Source: Dolomedes plantarius
Lineage: Eukaryota; Arthropoda; Arachnida; Araneae; Dolomedidae
Direction: 5' to 3'
NCBI GenBank assembly: GCA_907164885.2
Contig: OU015496.1
Span: 136,112,820 to 136,176,819 of the forward strand
Length of the DNA: 64,000 nt
Shown here: in pieces, positions 25,062 to 38,380 of the stretch
Layout of the letters: each line of letters begins with the position of its first letter
Numbering within the stretch: position 1 is the stretch's first letter
Notes under the pieces: model-generated
The model's database searches: none
What the model saw: only the letters and a program-made list of their open reading frames with translations
Told to the model about the DNA's origin: nothing
Program-made: the position numbers and the translations under genes

Positions 25062-26935
25062 GTGCTTTATTCAAAGACTGAACATCGTATTTTTACATCT
25101 AAGGGATTTCTGCTAAAATGACCAACTCCGCAGTTTCTTATACTAAGACGTGATTACACGACTATAAAATATGAATGTATTAGTTTGTCAGAATACACTA
25201 AATGTGATATACTCCTAGAAGTTTTGTCATTGATACATTCCGCAGAAGTTTTATTAAGTTCGTTCGAATTTACTAAAACTTTAGGGGATTGTATCAATAA
25301 AAAAGATCTTCGTCTCTTTACACGTCTTTTTCGACCAGCCTTCAATATCATTTGATTCAATAACGTATCACTAATGCATGAATAACAAGATCGTCTTATT
25401 ATACATCACTTTTGACCAGCCTCCAGTATCATTCGATTAAATAATGTAAATGTATAATGTAGCTGTCAGAATATATGAGAATGCAAAAATGATTATTAAA
25501 TAAAATAATGGAAAATTTTGTTTTTGTTACAAGGTTTTTGCCAAATATTCTAAGGATTGTCCTTTGACAGGTTCAGTTTATCTTAGACATCACATATTTC
25601 ACAAGAAATCTTAAATTCAAATATACTATCAATTTATACTATGCAGTCTCTATATTAAGAGATATAGTTAATCTTTTCTAATTTTCATTCAAAGAAATTA
25701 GCTGTTTAATCCTTACTATTAAAGTATTTCGACTTTCTAAAATACATTTCCGAAAGCTTTTAATCATTGAATTTTGTTGTTTATACCTTTTTATAACAGT
25801 GTTTTATGTATATCTATCTATCGATCTACCTCTATATATATATAAAGAGAGAGGGGGGATTCAAATAACTGAAATTAATATGCGGGGGAAAAAAGTACAC
25901 GCTAGTTCCCTTTCGACCAAAAACTGAAGTGTTTGGCAAATTATTTTTAATCATTCATTTTTAATCATCTGTTACTTATTTATTATGCTTATCTATTGAA
26001 CCTTGAATTCAATAGATAAACATAATAAATAAGTAACAGTATTCATCTCTTGAAGATGAATAACTTGCTACCATTATAGAAGATGTTTACGAAATAATTT
26101 TTAAAAAGATCAAAAAATCACTATTTTAAAGGCAACTTTGCATACGAAAAGATTTATATTTTTACTACATAAATGGTAATATTTTTCACACTTTCTATTC
26201 AAAAGCCACAGAGTCGGTGCTTTCCCCCTGAAACTCATGTGCAAACTGCATCGAACAAACACTCGGGTAAAAATGTTTGTGAATAAGCATTCTTAAGGCT
26301 GCATAAATTTTCGGTGCCGGAGAACATTAGATGAATATAAATAGCAAATAAGCAGGTGCAGAAAGAATGTTTTTTTGTCTGGGCAGATGTTAATTGTTTT
26401 GCTGATGCAGATGTTGAGAACGAAATTATTTAGATCATTATATATTTATACATACAGGGCATAAGAGATTAAGTAGTGGCAATTTTAATAACAGAATGGT
26501 TCTTCCCTACAATAGAAAGGTATACACCTGTCTGCAAAAACACTACAACTCCCGTCTAGCTGCCAAATTTATACAAAAAATACATCCTTAAAATTGAAAG
26601 TTGAAACTTCTTTAATAAAAACCCATGAAACAGGAAATAAAATTTTAAAAAACTTTTGACCTTTGAGTTGGTTCATAAACATAAAATATTTATCAGTTTT
26701 CATCTCATAAAACGCTCTATTTTTACGTGAAATTGATTGAGTCGAAAAAAAAAATCTCAAAATAATTTCCGAGATTAAAATTCCGCTAACTACGTTTTTC
26801 AGCTTCCAAAAATATATTGACTGCTTTATTTTATTTTCTCTTTTCAGTCCATGGAGACATTTTTTTAAAAGTATAATATAAAGAACAGGAAACAAATGAC
26901 AAATCTAATCATACCATAGTTTTACCGTATTGTAA
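25062..26935. other. Unassigned A+T-rich sequence with one strong hairpin
   Basis: Apart from the inverted repeat at 25970-26038 no structure is recognised. The 108-codon minus frame at 26569-26895 is Phe/Lys/Ile-rich, as expected by chance in A+T-rich DNA. Confidence 0.4.
25970..26038. repeat. 31 bp near-perfect hairpin
   Basis: Arms 25970-26000 and 26008-26038 pair with a single mismatch around a 7-base loop. A smaller hairpin (TTCATCT/AGATGAA) follows at once near 26042-26062. It could be a miniature inverted-repeat remnant or a cruciform-forming palindrome. Confidence 0.85.
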
Positions 26936-27175
26936 GTGGGAATAAAAAATAAAAAATTTGGATATAGCTGTCTTGGGAAACTACTTAAAAGATATCATTT
27001 CTGAGTGGTAGAAAAACTATTCCGTCAAAAACATTTATATATATGATCTTATCTGTTGCATAAAAGGGAAATAGATTTGATATGATGCTTCGTACACCAC
27101 TCAAACTAATGGTGGAGAACAAATCTCTTCAAGATAAAAGCGTTTTAAACCTCAAACAATATTATGGGTGATGAC

Positions 27176-29101
27176 CAGGGCCCCCTTGCGAGAAAATTGT
27201 GATAAACCCAAACTGAATCTTAAAAAATCCAGATTTTAATAAAAGAAAACCAGTTTTTTGTAAAACGCTTTTTTAAAATTAAAAATGATTAAAAAATACA
27301 AAAGTGATAATACACACATTTTCTAAAAGTATTTGATTAAAGTTATTTATTAAATTGCCAATTTTTTTTCCTTTTTATCATTTACCTCCAAATTTATCTT
27401 CTGAAGGTCTTTCTTTTTTTATGCGTGCTTCTTATCGTCTATAATATGCCCCTGCTATTACGTATTTTACCAATTCTGTTTTATGTATCCAAGTACGACA
27501 ATTTTGCCGATTTCTATCTGTTTATATTTTGCCATCATACGATCGTTTACGGTTTCAGCTTTAAGGGAATTTGAGTACTTTGTTGTGATTTTATTAAGTC
27601 GTTAAAAAAAACAAAAAACTCTCTCTCTACAAACTCAAAAGAGTGAGGTAAAATAGTTAAATGCGTCACGAAGTTTAATAACATTTTATATTTTGGGATT
27701 ATTGATCCCGTCTTTGATATCACGTGAGAAATACCAAAATTCTGGGATGTTTTTGAAGGACGGAGATGTATCACGATTCAATCGAAATGACCTCTACTAG
27801 TATAATTTTACATTAATTTACCTCATTACATAATTAAATTACATGATTACTTTTACATAATTAATATACGCTTATAATGAGAGATAAATATTACTTTTTT
27901 TTTGCTATATTCTTAACTTACAAGAGAAAAACCGTGATTTCGAGATATTTAAAAAAAACACCCGCAAACCGTAAAGTTAAAGCTGAAATCGTAAACGATC
28001 GCATGATCATGATAGCAAAATTAACAGATAGATATCGACAAAATTGTCGCACTTGGATACATAAAACAGATTTGATAAAATACATTATAGCAGGGGCATA
28101 GTATAGACCAGAGGTAAGGAACCTTTTTACCATTAGAGGCCACATGTAAATTAGGTAGTAGTAAAGGAGGCTGCATAAGTTGATGAACCTATAAATGCGA
28201 CTTTTATGAAATTATTATAGTTAGATATAGTTTTAACACTTTGGTGCATTATATAGAAAAATAACAAAAAAAAAATTAAGTCCTTATTTATTTATTATTT
28301 GACATAAAAAGTTACAATATAAATATTTTTGTATTCACATAAGGATAAAAACTTTTTATAACATTAATCATTAATTATTATTTTTTTTTTTCAGAAAAAA
28401 TAACACGTTTTAACGTACATGGAGTCAGTCACAACAATAATAGTCAGAAAATAGTTTTTGTGTAGAGATCATATAACATGTCTGGTAGTATTGCTAAGAA
28501 ACCCTGAGCATTAAATTACATATAAAGTGTAGTTAAAGTATCATACAATCAAGGTAAACGAAGCTCATTTGGATAAATATACAATTGTAGCGATTTTAGA
28601 CAACAATTTCAAAATGTCAACTTTATTTTGGCCGACACTGTACATACATTCATGCCGTTCTTTATTTAATTCTATTGATTTGCAAATTGTTATAATCTAT
28701 ATAATCAAATATTAATTAATACAAGTGCTAGCTTTTATGAAGGCCGCAAGAGAAGATCACGGAGGCCGCATGCGGCCTCAAGGCCGCGCGTTCCTCACCT
28801 CTGGTATAGACGATAAGAATCACACATAAAAGAAAAGAAAGATCTTCAGAATATAAATTTGGAGGTGAATGATGAAATGGAAAAAAATTGGCAATTAAAT
28901 AAATAACTTTAATCAAGTACTCTTAGAAAACGTGGTGTGTATTATCTTTTTCATATTTTTTTTTATCATTTTTAATACAAAAAAGTGTTTTACGAAAAAC
29001 TGGATTTTTTTTATTAAAGTCAGGATTTTCTTTAAGATTCAGGGTTTATCACAATTGAAAATCCCAGATCTGTATTTAAAAACCCAGGTCTGGGAGCCCT
29101 G
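27176..29101. mobile_element. Foldback DNA transposon with long inverted arms
   Basis: The left end CAGGGCCCCC matches the inverse of the right end (GGGAGCCCTG). The inverted similarity runs for more than 400 bp: TTGTGATAAACCC, AAAGTTATTTATT, ACCTCCAAATTTAT, TTATCGTCTAT, ATGCCCCTGCTAT, TTTTATGTATCCAAGT and CGATCGTTTACG each appear in both arms. The left arm is ~27176-27600 and the right arm ~27940-28108 plus 28812-29101. A hAT insertion splits the right arm. The loop (27600-27940) has no recognised coding. Flanks GTGATGAC/ACAGTGAC are only a weak 8 bp duplication. Confidence 0.8.
28109..28803. mobile_element. hAT-type MITE, 695 bp, nested in foldback element
   Basis: Ends are CAGAGGTAAGGAAC and, inverted at the right, CAGAGGTGAGGAAC. 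The flanks are the perfect 8 bp duplication GTATAGAC (28101-28108 and 28804-28811). The right end contains GGCCGC-rich inverted words, including the perfect 18 bp palindrome at 28762-28779. No transposase is encoded. It interrupts the right arm of the foldback element, so it is the younger insertion. Confidence 0.92.
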
Positions 29102-29459
29102 ACAGTGACTAGTTACGGGTCAACGGGTGAGTAATAATTCATCCGGATTTCATAAAATTAGATGCAATTCACTCGACTGGCAAATCACGAATGCATTTCT
29201 GATTTGATGATTATGGGAGATTAGTTGTGATCATGGAAGATTAAAAAAAATATGATGAATAAAAAATTTTTACAAAAAAAATAGTGGTAGAAAAAGCATT
29301 TGGTCATGAACATTTTTACATGATCTTGTCTGTTGTATGAAAGTGAAATAAAACTGATATGATGATTGGTACACACGAAATAATTAAGGAGAACAAATCT
29401 GTTCAGGCTAAATCATTTTAAATCAAAAATAATACAAAGGATGGCGACTAGTTACGACC

Positions 29460-29680
29460 AACAGCTTTCATCTGGTCAGCTTTCATATGAGCCAGCTTTC
29501 ATCTGGTCTTCAGAACATTAGATGAAAATTCCTGACATGAAAATTGCCTGACATGACAAATAAAAAAAAATTCCGGTAGTCTCTTCTAACGAAACTACTA
29601 TGGGTTACCTCTTTTGTATGCATATATGTATGTATGTGTTATGTATACATGTATCTATCTATCTCTCTGTCTCTCTCTCT

Positions 29681-29772
<92 letters not shown>

Positions 29773-30808
29773 CAGTAAAAATTTTGACGCATTTTAGTAC
29801 ATTTCTATTTTAATTGCAAACTTGCCCAAGCGATACAGACTGGGTTTGGCGCGCTGTCAAAATTATAACTCGCGACGTTTGACAATTTTTTTTCTTTCCG
29901 CAGGACCGTTATTGAGGAACGTAATCCTACGTAAAAAAATTGTTATTAATAACTATGGGAGATTCGAGAAATTTTTAATCTTATAGCTTGATTAATATTC
30001 CTACTACACAAATCGATGATCCTAAATACAAACACGTATGTTCTCTTTACGTTTTGTGGGAATTCTGTGCAAAGCTCGAAACTAAAACCCTCTTCGGCCT
30101 CTGAGAGATATTTTCAAATATTTTGCAAAAAAATTCATTTTTTATTACCTAGAAATAAGAAATAAAGATGAAATATTGATACAAAAATTCCAACTGTTTT
30201 CGATGTCAGAGCAAACTAGCTGAATTCCCCATCAGATTGGAATTGGTAATCGGTCGTTGATAGAGTAATGCCATCTCTTTGCGCGCTGAAATCCCCAAGG
30301 TTTCGTTTCAGTAAATTAATTTTTCTCATCCTTTTGTCAAAAAATAGATTAAATTTCTGTCTTTCTGTTGGTTAATTAAAGTAAAAGGGACATAGCAGAG
30401 CATTTTCATGACAGTGGTAGTGTTGTCAGATGCTTCATATTTTTTTAAAGGAAATTGATTTAAAAATCATAAAGATAAAACTAAGGAATGATTCGTTTTT
30501 TTTCCAGGAGTAAATTCCTAAACGTTAGAGTTTTTAATTAAATATAGAATTAAAGACTTAATTGATATAGGTTATTTAGAAAGTTAATCTAAAATACTTT
30601 AATTAAATACTTATGCCCTTAAGCAGAGTAAACTATATTGAGTTAGAAGACGATACTTTGTGAGAGCTGACATTAATTTAATAAACTTAACAGTTCAGGA
30701 AACTTGTTGAAGAATGATAGATCGCATTTTACCGTTATATTCATATCCTTACCACACAATTGTCATCTTAAAAATCAGAAATATTTAATTTTCTATTTTA
30801 TTTAACGC

Positions 30809-30810
<2 letters not shown>
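29460..30810. other. Unassigned sequence with a compound microsatellite
   Basis: 29650-29768 is a (TCTA)/(TC)/(CA)/(TA) compound microsatellite. The rest is A+T-rich without recognised features. Confidence 0.45.

Positions 30811-30812
<2 letters not shown>

Positions 30813-30882
<70 letters not shown>
30813..30882. repeat. (TA)n microsatellite directly before a SINE
   Basis: TA run of about 69 bp ending at the tRNA-like head of the SINE at 30880. Confidence 0.97.
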
Positions 30883-30884
<2 letters not shown>

Positions 30885-31220
30885 GCAGTGGCCCGGTCTG
30901 CATCGAGCCAGTGATCTGAGGGTTGCGGGTTCGTGGCCGGTCGCTGACAAAATCCACCACCGTGTTCACTAATGGTTGCCGGGGCAAGTAAAATAGGGCG
31001 TGGCTGCAATGTCCTCCAATTTCTCAAATTTACCTCTGGGGGTGCTGGGTCAGGTGGTCTGGTCCCACCACTTGACTCGGTTCGAAATTCGCGGACCATC
31101 AAACTGGTGAAGTGTGGACCCACCCCCTGTGTTGCACCCGGGGAACGCATGCGGCGAAGTGGTTTCACGTTTCCGGCTCCCCCCAGTGAAGAGCCTAGGC
31201 TTAGTTCTCCCAGCCATTAG
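30880..31220 (+). repeat. SINE family B, second copy
   Basis: Head GGCGCAGTGGCCCGGTCTGC with box-B-like GCGGGTTCGTGG. The body shares AAAATCCACCACCGTGTTCA, GTAAAATAGGGCGTGGCT, TTTACCTCTG and CCCACCACTTGACTCG with the copy at 22431. The 3' end near GCCATTAG is followed by an A-rich stretch. The 5' end abuts the TA array and no target duplication could be read. The 127-codon minus-strand frame across it is a by-product. Confidence 0.8.
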
Positions 31221-31381
31221 AAAAAAACTTGCAAGAATTTAAGCAACGGGTAACAGCAGATTACAGTTCACGTGAAAAGACAAGAAAAATGTATATTTTA
31301 TAAAAAAGCTAACGGAGTTTGCGTGGTGGATGGGGTTGTTACGTATTTGGCTTTTGAAACACCTTTAATATAAATCGAGTT

Positions 31382-32384
<1,003 letters not shown>

Positions 32385-34565
32385 ATATTTTTATATAATT
32401 TTAAGATAGGAACTAAAGTTGCTTAATAAGGAAAGATATCAAATGCATGAGTGTTCGGTAAAGCTAAAGAAATCACACAAAATGAAACAATATTCCTTAA
32501 CATGGTATCAACAACGCTTTGATTTCTAACCGTTTTTAAAACTGTTTATTATCGTGTATCATTTTAAATCTCTATGTTTTTTTCTTAATAATTTTAAGAG
32601 AGGAACTAAAGTTACTTATCAAAGAAAACAGTCAAATTCACAAGTGTTCGGAAAAGCTAGGAGAAAGAAATCACAGATATGTAAACAATATTCCTTATCA
32701 TGGTGTCAAAATTCAAAGTTTTGATTTCTAACCATTTTTAAAACTATTTATCGCCATGTATCATTTTTTTAAATAATTGTATGAGAGGAAATTAAGTTAC
32801 TTGACAAAGAAAAAAGTCAAATTCACATGCGTCCGAAAAAGCTAGGTGAAAGAAATCACGCAAACGGAAACATTGTTTCTTACCATTGTATAAGAATTCA
32901 ATGCTTGAATTTCTTACTGCTTCTAAAACTGCTATCATCATGTATCATTTTGAATTTCTATTTTTTTAATTTTGAGAGAATAACAAAAGTTACTTATTAG
33001 AGAAAAAAGTTAAATGTACAAGTGTTTGGAAAATCTAGGAGATTTGAAATCAAACAAATGGAATCAACATTTCTTACCAAGGTATCAAAATTCATTGTTT
33101 TCGCTGTTTATATAATTTTGAGAGAGGCACAAAAGTTTCTTAATAAAGAAAAACGTCAAATTCACAAGCGTTCCGAAAATCTAGGGGAGAGAAATCACCC
33201 AAACGGAAACAATATTTCTTACCATGGTATCAAAATCCAATGCTTTGATTTCTTACTGTTTCTAAAACTGTTATCATCATGTATCATTTTAAAGCTCTAT
33301 TTTTTATAATTTTGAGAGACGAACAAAAGTTACTTATTAAAGAAAAAAGTTAAATGCACAAGTGTTTGGAAAAGCTAGGGGATTTGAAATCATACAAATG
33401 GAATCAACATCCCTTACCAAAGTATCAAAATTCAAGGTTTTGATTTCTTACCTTTTTCAAAACTGATCATCATTATGTATAATTTTAAAGCTCTTTGATG
33501 TTGTTGTTTTTATAATTCCGAGAGAGGCAAAAAAAATTCTTCATAAAGAAAAAGTGAAATGCACAAGCGTTCGGAAAATCTAGGAGAGAGAAATCACACA
33601 AACGGAAACAATATTCCTTACCATGGTATCAAAATCCAATGCTTTGATTTCTTACTGTTTCAAAAACTGTTATCATCATGTATCATTTTAAAGCTCTATT
33701 TTTTATAATTTTGAGAGAGGAATAAAAGTTACTTATTAAAGAAAAAAGTTGAATGCACAAGTGTTAGGAAAATCTAGGAGATTTGAAATCACACAAATGG
33801 AATCAACATTCCTTACCAAGGTATCAAAATTCAAGGTTTTTATTTCTTACCGTTTTTAAAACTGATTATTATCCTGTATCATTTTAAAGCTCTTTTTTGT
33901 TGTTGTTTTTATATTTTTGAGAGAGGCACAAGAGTTTCTTAATAACGAAAATGTCAAATGCTCAAGCGTTCGGAAAATCTAGGCGAGAGAAATCACACAA
34001 ACGAAAACAATGTTCCTTATCATGGTATCAAAATTCGACGTTTAAATTTCTTACCAATTTTGAATCTGCTTATCATCATGTTTCATTTTAAAGCTCTGTA
34101 TTTAAGCTCTGTATTTTTCATAGTTTTGGGAGAGGATCAAAATTTACTTAACAAAGAAAATAGTTAAGTACAAGTGTTCGGTAAAGAAATCACACAAATG
34201 GAATCAAGATTCCTTACCAAGGTATCAAAATTTGATGTTTTGATTTCTCAGCGTTTTTAAATCTATTCATCATCATGTATTATTTTAAAGCTCTACATTT
34301 TATAATTTTAGGACAGGAAGAAAAGTTACTTAAAAAACGAAATTCCAATGAACAGGCATTCGGAAAAGCCAGGAAAGAGTAAATTGCACAAGCAAAAAGA
34401 ATATTTTTTTCCATAGTATCAAAATTCTCCGTTTTGATATTTTTTTTATCGTGTACCATTATCATTATGCCCCATTCAAATCTTTTTGTTTTCCCCCATT
34501 ATTTTAAGAGTTGAACAAAAGATACTAACAAAGAAAAAAGTCATAGGAACAAGAGTTTGAAAAAA
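32385..34565 (+). repeat. Satellite with a dimeric higher-order repeat (~399 bp)
   Basis: About twelve monomers of ~146-205 bp share GTTCGGAAAATCTAGG-like, AATCACACAAA and CCTTACCATGGTATCAAAAT-like blocks and end in ATCATGTATCATTTTAAAGC. From ~33020 to ~34170 two monomer types alternate. Type A (GTGTTTGGAAAATCTAGGAG then ATTTGAAATC) starts at 33022, 33362, 33761 and 34174. Type B (GCGTTCGGAAAATCTAGGAG then AGAGAAATC) starts at 33168, 33567 and 33966. B to B is 399 bp twice, and A to A is 340, 399 and 413 bp. The outer monomers are more diverged. Confidence 0.9.
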
Positions 34566-35181
34566 ATAAATTAATTAATCGTTTCGTATTTCAGACACCT
34601 AGGACAAAATTTTTATTTTTTGACATCCAAAACAAGAACATGGCTTGTAAAATTATCTCTCTTGTAAAAGTCATTATGAGAGCACGTTTAACTAATTTCA
34701 GCTAAAAACTAATAGATTCTATTTCGTTTAAAGGGCGATGATTACAAGTAGCTGTCATTTTACAACCTTGTTAAACTCTAATAAAAGCAACAGAAAATGT
34801 TGTATGTTAAAATATTAATGTTCTAGGCTCTCTTAAATTACTTTTTCCCCCCTTATCATTTTATTACCTAATATATTTTTTTTTGCTCAAAACTATTGGG
34901 TTTTATAATGAGATTTATGATGTGATAATATGCATAGTACTATACATATTAAATATTTAAGGCAGAAATTATATAGTTAATATCAATAGTTTTATTATGC
35001 AACATGAAAAGTTTGCTTGAAGTTGAATAAGACATCTTTCACTAATAATTTTGAATACAGATGATTCCATGAGGTTTGAAACAAAGAACTACTAGTTTAA
35101 TCTTTGGAATTTAAATGCACGATTTAAATACTCGTGTAACATTTTATATTAGGGAATTAACTAGATATTTCCACTAACTAT
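34566..35181. other. Unassigned A+T-rich sequence
   Basis: No feature recognised. Confidence 0.4.
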
Positions 35182-35554
<373 letters not shown>

Positions 35555-35556
35555 TA

Positions 35557-37048
35557 TGTATATATATTTATCTACCTGTATAAGCAAGAAAATTAAAAAT
35601 TAAAATCTGAATAAAAATATCAGCCCTTTGAAATATGAAGAAATATTGTTATTTTCATTTGATGTAGCTCAAAATTAACATCACGTCTCGAATTAGCGTT
35701 GTAGCCGTTTGTTTAAAAAACAACGAAAAATTCTTTAATAATTTCCTGCCATTGTGTGTACTGACAAGATATATTTAGAACAAGATTGAATTCCTCCTAA
35801 TGACAGGCAGCAGCTACTTTCATTTCCGGCGAAAAAAAAAAAACAATTAGGAACTTACTAGCCTCCTGACTGGATGACTGAGAATCCCAATAGCCCAGAA
35901 AAAGGTCCCTCCCTATCCACTGCCTTCCTACAATCAGAACCGACGCATAATGAAAGAAACCAGAGATCTTTCGAACGTTTCATTAGAGAACACTCCTCCG
36001 GCGTACAACACACAGTAGGTAATGCCATCCACCGTTTCCTTCCCTTCTTCCCAAACTAGCGGACACACATAATAACCAACCCTTTCCGTCTAATCACGCC
36101 AACTCGCGTGCAGGCAAACACTCAGAGGTATATCCGTCTGTCTAGGGCCCTCCCAGCTTGTCCCCAGTCCACCCTTTACATCTAAGCAACAAGGTGTGCT
36201 GGATTTTGGTTGAGAGGGCAGCGGGGCCCACGCTCGGCCCTGAGCTATCGAGCTCATATATTATTAATGAGATCGTTAGAGTAATTATTAATGAGCACTT
36301 TTCCGGATATTATTGAAAATCTAACGGGCAGTATGTTTAAATAAATGGGTTATTGTATCTTGTTTGGTGGGAATATTGGATGTTTTTTTTTTTTTTTTTC
36401 GTTTTCTCTTTTGGTCTGTTCACGAGCTCGTTAGTAAATGAAAAATTGTTAAGTCCGCATACAATGCCTCGTTCGCGTACAAGCATATTTATGAACAATA
36501 TCGTCAATGTTATTTCTGAAATGGGCACTTTCTGTCATTTGCGAAAGCAGAATAATGTTTTAAGTCGCGACCATTCTAACACATTACCAGTCTTAACTGT
36601 TTTCTGTTAATAGTTTTGAGCACGATTCCGTTTCTCGAAGCAATTTGGCATGTGTACGTAAAATATTAATGGGATTGTTAAAATAACTACGCAGGAGAAG
36701 TATTATACATGTTTTTGCAAGACATTATATTAAGGTGCGCTTGCAACCACAGTTATACGACTGAAATAAAGATTTAAAAAATAAAAAATGAAAGTAAACT
36801 CGATTTTTTTTTTCTCTAAATTGCAATAAAGATATATAATTCTGAATAATTACAAACTTTATAAAAAAAAATTACTTTACTATAAGATATTTATAAACGA
36901 AGCTATCCAAATTATTTCTTAAAAATTCAAAGAATAATTTTTAATTATTTACAATTGTATTTTTTATGTCTTCTATTTGAATTTAAAACTATATTCAGTT
37001 CCTTAAAATAATTTACGGTGTTTTAATAACACTGATTGATATTAATGA
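35557..37048. other. Unassigned; base-balanced island at ~35830-36260
   Basis: The island is non-repetitive and richer in G+C. At ~36257-36297 it carries two copies of ATTATTAATGAG 31 bp apart, resembling homeodomain-type binding words. It might be a regulatory or conserved non-coding block; this is inference only. The remainder is A+T-rich. Confidence 0.35.
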
Positions 37049-37052
37049 TTAA

Positions 37053-37644
37053 CCCTTCAGCGGGGTGCCCGTGTACAAAGTGCAACATTTTCGTAATTTT
37101 TAATGGTTTGTCTTTACATGTAAGGTTTGAATGTTCTAAGTAGTTTCTATTTATAGCTACACCCTTTCTAATGCAGGTCTGATTTTTTTTACCTTTGTAT
37201 TCCTTTCCATTCATTGTTAGTCGTGATTTAACCGTGGTAAAGCAGCGATTATACTGGATTACAATACTACAAAAGCAGGAGCTGGTGTATTCGATCAAAT
37301 GTGCAGCTATTACACGATATCCCGCATATCACGAAGATGAACAATCTCGTTGTTTCTTTTTTAGATTTTTGGACATAATAGGAATTAATTCGCAAGTTGT
37401 CCTTAGATCCAATAAACCGAGCAGTTTTGAAATAAGGCTATTGTATCTGCATTCTTTGACCTTTAATTATAAATATATCTCAATATTATGAACATTTTAT
37501 ATCGTGTCATAAAATGCAGAATTATTATTTTGAATTTAAAAAAAGGTTTATTACTAAAGGAATAAACAAGGTTGAAAGAGAAGTTGCACTTTGTGCCACG
37601 CGTGCCTTGCTGGTGTTCTAAAAATTGGTGCACCCGCTGAAGGG
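37053..37644. mobile_element. piggyBac-like non-autonomous element, 592 bp
   Basis: The left end CCCTTCAGCGGGGTGC matches the inverse of the right end (CCCTTCAGCGGGTGCACC on the minus strand). TTAA flanks both sides (37049-37052 and 37645-37648), which is the piggyBac hallmark. Further inside, ACAAAGTGCAAC and GTTGCACTTTGTG form subterminal inverted repeats. A 98-codon frame at 37195-37491 has no transposase signature. Confidence 0.88.
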
Positions 37645-37734
37645 TTAAATAATTAAAGACTACCGCGTTTGCATCACTACTGGCACATTCCACTAATAAA
37701 GGACATGGATGGAAATTGACATTTTGTCTAATAA

Positions 37735-37786
37735 CCTTTTCCTTACGGGGTGGGATAGCATGTATCCCAAGAATACGGGCCCAAGA

Positions 37787-37858
<72 letters not shown>

Positions 37859-37933
37859 GTATATGTATATGTAACCCCCTTAATAGAAGTTCTAAAGAGA
37901 AATTCGGGAAAAATGGGTCCCGTAAGCTAAAGG
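37735..37933. mobile_element. piggyBac-like MITE with a (TA)n core, copy 1
   Basis: Ends CCTTTTCCTTACGGGG and the inverse of CCTTTAGCTTACGGG, flanked by ATAA and TTAA. The centre is a (TA)n/(TATG)n tract (37791-37871). The copy at 54192-54400 has the same ends and the same TA core. Confidence 0.8.
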
Positions 37934-37937
37934 TTAA

Positions 37938-38159
37938 ACGATCTCGCTCTCGTACCAGATACCGACATTAAGATAGAAATTGGTTGCTTTAAAGTGTATT
38001 TTAAGGGTTTCTTAAATTTTTCAAGACACATTTGTCATCAGTTTCAGAAATCTTCCAATCTGGATCGGTACGGCAATTTAACCTTTGCTAACTGCAGGAA
38101 TAAATGCTCAAGATCCCGTGATTAGTATTGTTGCCGCTGTTGTTGCCTATGCCCTCTGG
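37938..38159. other. Unassigned sequence
   Basis: Short interval without recognised features. Confidence 0.4.
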
Positions 38160-38380
38160 ATGACAGTATTGTAGACCAGGGGACTATGGCTGAGGGCTAC
38201 TGCTCCGGTCTACGATGACACCACAAGGGTCGGAGTCCGATTTAGCCCCGTGCTATCTCAATTTTGAATAAGCAATCCCAGGGGCGACCCCTGAGAGGCT
38301 CGTGCCTTCTCCCACCCTCTCTGACTTCACAGAAGGACTTTCTGGTCGACGGATTTAACAGATCCATATCGGCCTACACA
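38160..38380 (+). repeat. tRNA-derived SINE-like element (family C)
   Basis: It has a tRNA-like head with GACTATGGCTGAGGG (box-A-like) and GGTCGGAGTCCG (box-B-like). The body ends in TCCCACCCTCTCTGACTTCA and GGACTTTCTGGTC, which recur on the minus strand near 8861-8915. The ends are not fixed. Confidence 0.55.

Larger units (their letters stand above)
27004..29459 (+). repeat. Tandem duplication split by a transposon
   Basis: Copy 1 (27004-27175, continuing at 29102-29118) and copy 2 (29282-29459) share GTGGTAGAAAAA, ATGATCTT-TCTGTTG, GATATGATG, GGAGAACAAATCT and GACTAGTTACG in order. The foldback element at 27176-29101 lies inside copy 1, so the duplication is older than that insertion or copy 2 preserves the empty site. 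Confidence 0.75.

Noticed and set aside
26569..26895. 108-codon minus frame as a small protein gene
   Set aside because: Composition is what A+T-rich non-coding DNA gives, and no domain or context supports it.
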